DNA from: Anaerolineae bacterium
Lineage (GTDB): Bacteria; Chloroflexota; Anaerolineae; Aggregatilineales; UBA3940
NCBI GenBank assembly: GCA_016926255.1
Contig: JAFGOY010000067.1
Location: 124,001-188,000 of the forward strand
Length of the DNA: 64,000 nucleotides
Direction: 5' to 3'
Under the pieces are notes generated by a model. It made no database searches, had not been told where the DNA came from, and saw only the letters and a list, made by a program, of their open reading frames with translations. The position numbers and the translations under genes are program-made. Shown piece by piece: positions 58,625 through 64,000 of the stretch (positions within the stretch are counted from its first letter, which is position 1; the number at the start of each line of letters is the position of its first letter).

Positions 58625-58798
58625 ATGTACAAATTTATGGCGTGGCTAATAGATTTGATCATGAAAATAATCGACCGGCTGATCAAAGCTGCCGTCATCC
58701 TCTTCACTTCGTCTATCTTCTTCGTGATTTCGGTGAGTATGCTGGCGCTGCTTCTGTTCATCTGTCTGGCCGTCATCTATGCCATCAACTGCCTGTGA
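58625..58798 (+). CDS. 57-residue membrane protein
   Basis: A short frame with a good ribosome-binding site (GGAGAAGGGGGCAGAGG) right before its ATG. The first ~20 residues form an amphipathic helix with alternating charged and hydrophobic residues (L-I-D-L-I-M-K-I-I-D-R-L-I-K). Residues ~24-52 form one long membrane helix. The size, the amphipathic lead-in and the single helix resemble small regulatory or toxin-like membrane peptides, but no family can be named. It lies in the 430-bp gap before the convergent kinase gene. Confidence 0.6.
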   Translation: MYKFMAWLIDLIMKIIDRLIKAAVILFTSSIFFVISVSMLALLLFICLAVIYAINCL

Positions 58799-58807
58799 CA
58801 ACCAGCC

Positions 58808-59947
58808 TCAATAGACCGGCGTGTGAGCCAGGCTGAGCATCAACAGGACAAACAACCCGACCAGCAGAATTACCAGCCCGGCGGTGAGCAGTGCGGGCAT
58901 CGTGCGGGATAGTTTGTCGACGGGCGAAGGCGACGGCGGCACGTGAACCTTCGTCTTGAGGTCAAACGATCCGCCCAGTTCATCGGGAGGCGGGGTATTA
59001 TGTACCGGCAGGGCGGGCAGATCGGCGAGGTCGATATCCGGTGGCGGGGTCGGGATAGCCTCATTGGTTGAATTATTGCGCTCGATCAGCGCCTTGAGCG
59101 AATCGAGATAGGCGGGCTGGGACAACCCGGCAGCCTGGGCGAGCGTCTGCGCGAACGCCATCGCGGTCGGCGGGCGGGCAGAAGGAACGGCATGAAGCGC
59201 CTGCTGAACAACGACTCCGACCCCCGGAGGCAGTTCGGGACGCCAGACACGCACATCGAGCGGGTTCAACCAGCCGCGTTCACTCATCGACAACTGGGTG
59301 TCGTCGTTTTCATTCGGGCGGCGGCCAGTGAGCATCTCGAAGACAAGCACCCCCAGGCTGAAGATATCGCTCGCCGGGCCAGCACCGCCGCCGAGGGCGA
59401 CTTCGGGAGCCATGTAAGCCCCGGTGCCGACCGGCTTCGCCGCCGAACGCCCGACATTTTGCATGAACAGCGCAATCCCAAAATCGGCGAGATAGGCATT
59501 GCCCTGCATATCGAACAGCACGTTATCGGGCTTGATGTCGCGGTGGACCACCCCGGCCTGATGCGCATAGTCGAGGGCTGAGGCCATCTGCGCCGTCACC
59601 CTGACGACTTCTTTCAGCGGGATGCCCCCCGGCCTGGAGGCAATGCGCCGGGTGAGCGTGCCGCCCGGCAGGAAAGCCATCACGAGGTAGGGCCGCCCAT
59701 CATCGACTCCGGAGTCGTAGATCGGGAGGATGTGGGGATGCTGCAAGCGGGCATTGGCCCGCGCCTCGATCTCGAATCGCTGCAAGAAAGCCGGGTGACC
59801 GGCAAATGGGGCGGTGATCACCTTGATCACCACATCGCGTTCGACGCTGGGCTGGTAGGCATGATAGACACAGCCCATTCCTCCCTGGCCGATCACATCA
59901 TGCAGAATATAGGGGCCGATTGTGTGATTATTCTCGGTGCGGCTCAC
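58808..59947 (-). CDS. Ser/Thr protein kinase (Hanks type)
   Basis: A 379-residue kinase. The domain (~10-270) has G-Q-G-G-M-G-C-V-Y, the lysine in V-V-I-K-V-I, H-R-D-I-K-P-D-N, D-F-G and M-A-P-E, so it should be active. A Pro-rich region and a single C-terminal membrane helix follow, with only about six residues outside, so it lacks an extracellular sensor such as PASTA. The GTG at 59947 has GGAGAA seven bases before it and puts the glycine loop about 20 residues in; a longer frame to 60016 is unlikely. Its likely readers are the FHA proteins elsewhere in the window. Confidence 0.92.
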   Translation of the reverse strand: MSRTENNHTIGPYILHDVIGQGGMGCVYHAYQPSVERDVVIKVITAPFAGHPAFLQRFEIEARANARLQHPHILPIYDSGVDDGRPYLVMAFLPGGTLTRRIASRPGGIPLKEVVRVTAQMASALDYAHQAGVVHRDIKPDNVLFDMQGNAYLADFGIALFMQNVGRSAAKPVGTGAYMAPEVALGGGAGPASDIFSLGVLVFEMLTGRRPNENDDTQLSMSERGWLNPLDVRVWRPELPPGVGVVVQQALHAVPSARPPTAMAFAQTLAQAAGLSQPAYLDSLKALIERNNSTNEAIPTPPPDIDLADLPALPVHNTPPPDELGGSFDLKTKVHVPPSPSPVDKLSRTMPALLTAGLVILLVGLFVLLMLSLAHTPVY

Positions 59948-60201
59948 CGGGTTCTCCGGTCGGTAAAATGCGAACAGTGATAACTCGTTATAGCATACTT
60001 CGGCATTTCGCCGCAATCAGGGGACGGGGTAGAAAAGAAGATAACGGTCTTAGCCCGGCGGTGGGAAATCAAACCGCAAAGGCCGAGGAGAGCACAAAGG
60101 AAGTACATTCGCAACTTTTCGCATCGACCGCACGTATAGACTGGTGTAGATTGTTGGTTTACCGGTATTGATAACGCTGTTGAAGAACGTGGAGGAATGT
60201 A

Positions 60202-60393
60202 ATGGAAGAAAAGAGACTGCACCGCTCCAGCACCGATCAGATGATCGCGGGTGTTTGCGGCGGACTGGCCGACTACTTCGGTATCGACCCGACCATCGTG
60301 CGCCTGGCGTTCGTTCTCTTCGAAGTGCTGACGGCGGGCGCGGGCGGAATCATTGCCTATATCATCTTATGGGCGATCATGCCCGAAGAATAG
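60202..60393 (+). CDS. PspC domain protein 1
   Basis: A 63-residue PspC-domain protein: L-H-R-S-S-T-D-Q-M-I-A-G-V-C-G-G-L-A-D-Y-F at the start, then one or two membrane helices. PspC proteins act in phage-shock-type envelope stress signalling, though many stand-alone ones are unstudied. Ribosome-binding site GTGGAGG precedes the ATG. A paralogue follows after its terminator. Confidence 0.88.
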   Translation: MEEKRLHRSSTDQMIAGVCGGLADYFGIDPTIVRLAFVLFEVLTAGAGGIIAYIILWAIMPEE

Positions 60394-60413
60394 GCAGCAG
60401 CCTGCGAACCAGG

Positions 60414-60446
60414 AGAGGGCTTGCACCGATGCAGGCCCTCTTTATG
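60414..60446 (+). terminator. Terminator of PspC gene 1
   Basis: AGAGGGCTTGCA pairs with TGCAGGCCCTCT (one G-T pair) across CCGA, followed by TTATGGTT. Confidence 0.75.
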
Positions 60447-60551
60447 GTTAATGGTTTCCGTAACCACGTCTTTATTTTGGGGTTTGCGGTATCATAAGAA
60501 CCCTGTAAACTGTAGTCACCATTTCCAGACTTATTTATGGAGGAGTGAAAA

Positions 60552-60791
60552 ATGGAAGAAAAGAAACTCACACGCTCGACCACCGAAAAGTGGGTTGCCG
60601 GAGTCTGCGGCGGTATGGCCAAATACTTCGACATGGACCCAATCCTAGTGCGGGTTATCTTCGCTCTACTCGGCTTCTGGGGACCCGGCCTGCTGGTTTA
60701 CATCGTCATGTGGATCGTCGTACCTGAGGATACCGCAGGCGAAGAAGCTCCGATGGCTGACGAGCCGGTAGAAGAACCCGCCGACGAATAG
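60552..60791 (+). CDS. PspC domain protein 2
   Basis: A 79-residue paralogue of the preceding gene product: K-K-L-T-R-S-T-T-E-K-W-V-A-G-V-C-G-G-M, one membrane segment (G-P-G-L-L-V-Y-I-V-M-W-I-V-V-P) and an acidic C-terminal tail of ~20 residues that the first copy lacks. The tail may bind a partner protein. GGAG precedes the ATG. Separate terminators suggest that the two PspC genes are expressed independently. Confidence 0.88.
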   Translation: MEEKKLTRSTTEKWVAGVCGGMAKYFDMDPILVRVIFALLGFWGPGLLVYIVMWIVVPEDTAGEEAPMADEPVEEPADE

Positions 60792-60838
60792 GCGGCTGCA
60801 CCAGGGAATAATTATCCCCTCAATAACCTTAGAACAAT

Positions 60839-60874
60839 AATGCCCTGCACACTACGCAGGGCATTATGTTTTTT
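60839..60874 (+). terminator. Terminator of PspC gene 2
   Basis: AATGCCCTGC pairs with GCAGGGCATT across ACACTAC, followed by ATGTTTTTTG. An inverted partial copy (GCAGTGTGCAGGGCAT) lies at 60901-60916, next to the end of the opposing gene. Confidence 0.82.
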
Positions 60875-60914
60875 GTTCTCTCTGGCGACAGGCCGCCCCG
60901 CAGTGTGCAGGGCA

Positions 60915-61211
60915 TCAGCCTTCGAACTTCGCCTTGACCTCCTCGGCCTTCTTCTTCTCTTCCTCGCTGGCGCCTTCTGAATCGAGGACGGACAGCGCCT
61001 GGATGTAATCATCCATCGAGACTTCGTCTGCGTCCTTTTTGCCTTCGTCTTTGCCTTCGAGGGCTTTCTTCATCTTGATTGCAGACGCGACCTGCTTCTT
61101 CTCCTCGTCGGAAAGCGGGCCATGTTCGGTGATGATCTCCTTCGCCTTGTCATCATCGATCTTGCCCTCTTTTTGAATGATCTCCATGATCGCGTCAAAA
61201 CTCTTGCCCAT
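60915..61211 (-). CDS. Small charged helical protein
   Basis: A 98-residue, very Lys/Glu/Asp-rich protein that is predicted all-helical (E-I-I-Q-K-E-G-K-I-D-D-D-K-A-K-E-I-I and E-E-E-K-K-K-A-E-E-V-K-A-K). No signal peptide, membrane helix or known domain. The ATG at 61211 has AGAGGA eight bases upstream; a GTG two codons earlier is poorly placed. It might be a small chaperone-like or regulatory protein, but this is a guess. Confidence 0.68.
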   Translation of the reverse strand: MGKSFDAIMEIIQKEGKIDDDKAKEIITEHGPLSDEEKKQVASAIKMKKALEGKDEGKKDADEVSMDDYIQALSVLDSEGASEEEKKKAEEVKAKFEG

Positions 61212-61310
61212 ATCCACCGTCCTCTCGCACGTCAGCGGGATTGTTGAGACATCTTTATTCTACTGTTTGTTGGTTATAACACAACCCAGACCGCAGCGGT
61301 TCACAATCGG

Positions 61311-61994
61311 TCAGCCTTCGATGATGATCTGGTAATCCCCCGGCGCGATGAGATCGACGCGAACGGTGTAAAGACCCGTAACCGGGAGCTTGGTGATAAT
61401 CGACACGTCCTTCTTGCCCGTGTCCAGGTCGATGTCGTCCATCTCGATCAATACCGCACCGTTGGGATCGATCAGCCGGGCGCGGGGATCAGCTCCGTTC
61501 AGGCCCGTCACATTGATCGCCACGGTCTGCCCGCCCTGCCCTTCGAACAACCAGTTATGGGCTTCACTGCCGCCGGTAATTGTCGCCTGCTGCTGGGCCT
61601 TCAGCGGGATGAGCTGCAAAAGGGTGGTCTGCATCGAATCGCCGCCGGTATACTGCGGCAGTTCGCCTTCCTGCGCTTCGGCAGTGGCGACTGCATCAGC
61701 GTCGATTGTCGCCTGCACGTCCCCAATATCCGGCAGTTCGCCCCCCAACGCATCGGCGGTGCCGACAATCGCGGTCAGCGTGGCGTTGAACTCCGGCCCC
61801 GATTCGGTCACCTGCCCGATGATGAGCGTGGCCTGAGCCTGGAGCGTGGGGGCCAGCTCGGTGAGTTCGGCTCCGGCGGCTTCCAGGGTTTGCTGGACAC
61901 CGGACAGCTCTTCGCCGATCCCCGACGTGATCCCACAGGCCAGCGCCAGTACCGCCAACCCGATCAAAATGAATAAGGCATGCCTGGTTCTCAT
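61311..61994 (-). CDS. Lipoprotein with helical stalk and PPC-like domain
   Basis: A 227-residue lipoprotein with lipobox A-L-A-C (Cys20). Residues ~25-110 are a Leu/Ala/Gln/Thr-rich helical stalk (T-L-E-A-A-G-A-E-L-T-E-L-A). Residues ~130-227 form a beta-sandwich like PPC domains (N-W-L-F-E-G-Q-G-G-Q-T-V-A-I, L-I-D-P-N-G-A-V-L, G-L-Y-T-V-R-V-D). Probably a surface-exposed binding protein. GGAGGAGGGG precedes the ATG. Confidence 0.75.
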   Translation of the reverse strand: MRTRHALFILIGLAVLALACGITSGIGEELSGVQQTLEAAGAELTELAPTLQAQATLIIGQVTESGPEFNATLTAIVGTADALGGELPDIGDVQATIDADAVATAEAQEGELPQYTGGDSMQTTLLQLIPLKAQQQATITGGSEAHNWLFEGQGGQTVAINVTGLNGADPRARLIDPNGAVLIEMDDIDLDTGKKDVSIITKLPVTGLYTVRVDLIAPGDYQIIIEG

Positions 61995-62114
61995 CGACGC
62001 CCCTCCTCCAGATGACGCATCCATTCACCGGCATTGTAGCGCGGTATCTGCCCACCTGTAAAGTCGAGGTGATCGCGGTATCATTCCTGCACACTCAAAC
62101 AGAAGGGATCGATC

Positions 62115-62870
62115 ATGGCCGAAATGTCCGACCTCAACGACGTATTAGAATCACTCGAAGCTGATACCCCTTACGCACGCGGCGTGCTCGACGTGCTGCG
62201 CCTGTCAGGGCTGGTGCGGCTGGCCGGCGGAAAACTCGAACCGGCAGACGAGGTCGCAGGGATGCTGATCGACAGCCTGCGGGCGCATCTCGCCGATGGG
62301 GTGGTAGTGGGCATCGAGTGGGGCGACCTGGACGCAGAGGGCTTTCGCGGGGTCGACCTGCTGAAAGCTATCGAAGCAGCGCGGATCGAGCGGGTCGACG
62401 AGCCGACGCCGGGGCGGATCGTACAGGTGACGCAGGGGATCATCAAGGCGAGGCGCGGGGATCAGGACGTGTACCTGATGCAGTACGACGCACACGCGGG
62501 GCGGTATCAGCCGATTGGTGGGAAGAAAGACCCGGAGGACGCCGACACAGCCGAAGCGCTGCGCCGCGAGATGATGGAGGAACTCGGCCTTGACTCACTG
62601 CCGGGGCCGGATCAGTGCACGCTGACACTCGTTAAAGCTGACTGGCGAACCACAACGATCAGCGCGACGTATGGGATCGTTACCGCTTACGCGATGGATT
62701 TTTACCATGTCCACGATCTGACCTTCGAAGTGCCCACCGACGCCGACACGCGCTGGATCAGCCGCGAGGAGATCGCGACAGAGCAGGCCTCCGATGGCCG
62801 CCCGATATCGACGGTGTATCAGGATGCGCTGGGATTGGCCGCACTCGATGCACTAACAGCAGATTCCTGA
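62115..62870 (+). CDS. NUDIX hydrolase
   Basis: A 251-residue protein with a NUDIX box in the C-terminal half: G-G-K-K-D-P-E-D, then A-L-R-R-E-M-M-E-E-L-G-L, with the R-E-x2-E-E-x-G metal-binding core. The first ~110 residues are an unassigned helical extension, longer than in house-cleaning MutT enzymes. NUDIX enzymes hydrolyse nucleoside diphosphates linked to other groups; the substrate here is unknown. AGAAGGG lies before the ATG. Confidence 0.88.
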   Translation: MAEMSDLNDVLESLEADTPYARGVLDVLRLSGLVRLAGGKLEPADEVAGMLIDSLRAHLADGVVVGIEWGDLDAEGFRGVDLLKAIEAARIERVDEPTPGRIVQVTQGIIKARRGDQDVYLMQYDAHAGRYQPIGGKKDPEDADTAEALRREMMEELGLDSLPGPDQCTLTLVKADWRTTTISATYGIVTAYAMDFYHVHDLTFEVPTDADTRWISREEIATEQASDGRPISTVYQDALGLAALDALTADS

Positions 62871-62948
62871 CTTCACGCCTGCCCGACATTCATGTATAAT
62901 GATCGTCACACAACTGCTGATCTCAACCTCTCCACCGGCGGGTGATCT

Positions 62949-63737
62949 ATGTGGATAATCATTGGATTGATAATCGTACTGGCCTCATGGATCGGGCTGC
63001 ACTTTGCATTCCGCGATAAGCCGATCATTGGCCCCTACCTGATCGCCCACCGGGGAGCGGCAGGGCTGGCCCCTGAGAACACGCTGGCCGCCGTCCGCCT
63101 GGGGCTTGATCACGGGGCGGAGTGCGTCGAGGTCGACATCCAGCAGACGAAAGACGGCAGGCTGATCGTGCTGCACGATGCGACCGTCGACCGCACGACC
63201 AACAGCAGTGGTGCCGCCGCCGATCTGACCTGGGACACGATCCGGCTGCTGGATGCCGGGTCATGGTTCAGCAGGGCATTTGCAGGTGAGAGCGTGCCGC
63301 TGCTCGACCAGGTGTTGGATCTGGTCGAGCCAACCGAGGCAACGCTGGTGATCGAGGTCAAGGAGCCGGAACGTTCACCCGGCATTGTCGAAAACCTGAT
63401 CAACTCGCTGCATCGTTACAATGCCGTGCAGCGGGTGATGATCATTTCCTTCGACCATGAGTGGCTGGTCGAGTTCAATCACACTGTCCCGGATGTGGCA
63501 ACCGGGATGGTGTTTACGTGGCCGCGAGGCAAAAAAGCCGGAGAGCATACGGTTCTATTCGATTACCGCTGGACGGGCGTGCTAATCGACCCGACGCTGG
63601 TCAGACGGGTTCACCGGCAGGGACGGCAGATCGGCGTCTGGACAGTCGACCATGTGTGGCAGATGAAGCTGATGCGCTGGCTGGGCGTCGATGCAGTGAC
63701 CAGCAACAGGCCAGATATCTGGCGTGACAGCCTATAG
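62949..63737 (+). CDS. Glycerophosphodiester phosphodiesterase, membrane anchored
   Basis: A 262-residue GDPD. One N-terminal membrane helix (~1-20) precedes the TIM-barrel domain with A-H-R-G-A (catalytic His34), P-E-N-T, E-V-D-I-Q-Q-T-K-D-G and L-H-D-A-T-V-D-R-T-T. The domain would hydrolyse glycerophosphodiesters to glycerol-3-phosphate on the outer or inner face of the membrane depending on orientation, which I cannot fix. Its stop overlaps the end of the convergent gene by 6 bp. Confidence 0.9.
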   Translation: MWIIIGLIIVLASWIGLHFAFRDKPIIGPYLIAHRGAAGLAPENTLAAVRLGLDHGAECVEVDIQQTKDGRLIVLHDATVDRTTNSSGAAADLTWDTIRLLDAGSWFSRAFAGESVPLLDQVLDLVEPTEATLVIEVKEPERSPGIVENLINSLHRYNAVQRVMIISFDHEWLVEFNHTVPDVATGMVFTWPRGKKAGEHTVLFDYRWTGVLIDPTLVRRVHRQGRQIGVWTVDHVWQMKLMRWLGVDAVTSNRPDIWRDSL

Positions 63738-64000
63738 ATCAGGCTGCGGGGCGCTGCCGTAGTCCTCACCGTAAAGCACAGCCATCCGCTCTTTTACGTA
63801 GTCAGCGACCATCCGGCGTTGCTTCTTGTGCGGCGCGGTGAGCGTCCACTGCTGCCAGTCCGCGTCGTTTTCGCCCCAACCTGCCGTCGTATTGGCAAAC
63901 TCCCAACCGAGCGCATCAGCCAGCCGTTCGAGATCGCCGCCGCGCAGGGGTTTGCCCTGTTCGACCCGTTCCAAAATATGCTGCCCGACCGGCAGTTCAC
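63732..64000 (-). CDS. Unknown protein, C-terminal part only
   Basis: The last 89 codons of a minus-strand gene that continues past the right edge of the window. The visible peptide has G-Q-H-I-L-E-R-V-E-Q-G-K-P-L, then L-A-D-A-L-G-W-E-F-A-N, W-Q-Q-W-T-L and a Lys/Arg-rich helical end. I do not recognise the family. Codon use is normal. The stop overlaps the glycerophosphodiesterase gene tail to tail by 6 bp. Confidence 0.6.
   Translation of the reverse strand, partial: ELPVGQHILERVEQGKPLRGGDLERLADALGWEFANTTAGWGENDADWQQWTLTAPHKKQRRMVADYVKERMAVLYGEDYGSAPQPDL

Noticed and set aside
1-64000. tRNA, rRNA, CRISPR array, replication origin or prophage
   Set aside because: None was recognised on either strand by eye; a dedicated tRNA/rRNA scan would be needed to exclude a divergent tRNA.

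Overview
The window looks like chromosome of a Chloroflexota bacterium, probably Anaerolineae-like. This is an inference from gene content and style: moderately high GC, many GTG and TTG starts, lipoproteins with Glu/Pro/Thr-rich linkers, leucine-rich-repeat surface proteins with DUF11 domains and LPxTG-like tails, PPC and FHA domains, caspase-like peptidases and TIR-TPR proteins. No rRNA, tRNA, CRISPR array, transposase or phage gene was seen. The only mobile-looking item is a toxin-antitoxin module bounded by a 52-bp direct repeat.

Layout. 1-3434: end of a formylglycine-generating-enzyme-like gene, then a deoxysugar / cell-surface glycan set (C-methyltransferase, RfbF-like nucleotidyltransferase, PIG-L deacetylase). 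3580-6675: a very unusual fusion of a caspase domain, a HEAT-like segment, one membrane helix and a family-5 solute-binding domain. 6720-14450: small enzymes, lipoproteins, an FHA protein, a TPR membrane protein and a LuxR-type regulator. 14672-24191: two histidine kinases, a C39-LysM protein, a 5'-truncated membrane protein, an OsmC protein and a PEP/pyruvate-binding-domain protein. 24313-31322: a peptidyl-prolyl isomerase lipoprotein and three tandem LRR-DUF11-LPxTG genes, each with its own promoter and the same terminator type. 31553-37599: GNAT enzyme, STAS protein, Cys-rich lipoprotein, AI-2E-type permease, family-1 beta-glucosidase. 37752-47495: a signalling/conflict island with WD40 lipoprotein, YoeB-YefM, FHA membrane protein, rhodanese, a second caspase, TIR-TPR, and an Arf-like GTPase with an unknown partner. 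47767-64000: M20 amidohydrolase, hemolysin III, three paralogous membrane proteins, SIMPL lipoprotein, PadR with its membrane partner, Ser/Thr kinase, two PspC proteins, NUDIX hydrolase and glycerophosphodiesterase.

How it fits together. Much of the window is sensing and signalling: extracellular binding or repeat domains, FHA/kinase phospho-signalling, and death-type effector domains (two caspases, one TIR). The most novel-looking gene is the caspase-solute-binding fusion, whose topology suggests that an extracellular ligand controls a cytoplasmic protease. The clearest regulatory DNA is a pair of CRP-like palindromes between the OsmC and hybrid-kinase genes, a 38-bp nested dyad before padR, and a perfect TGTACA-containing operator before yefM. 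Several families of short intergenic hairpin repeats sit just after stop codons.
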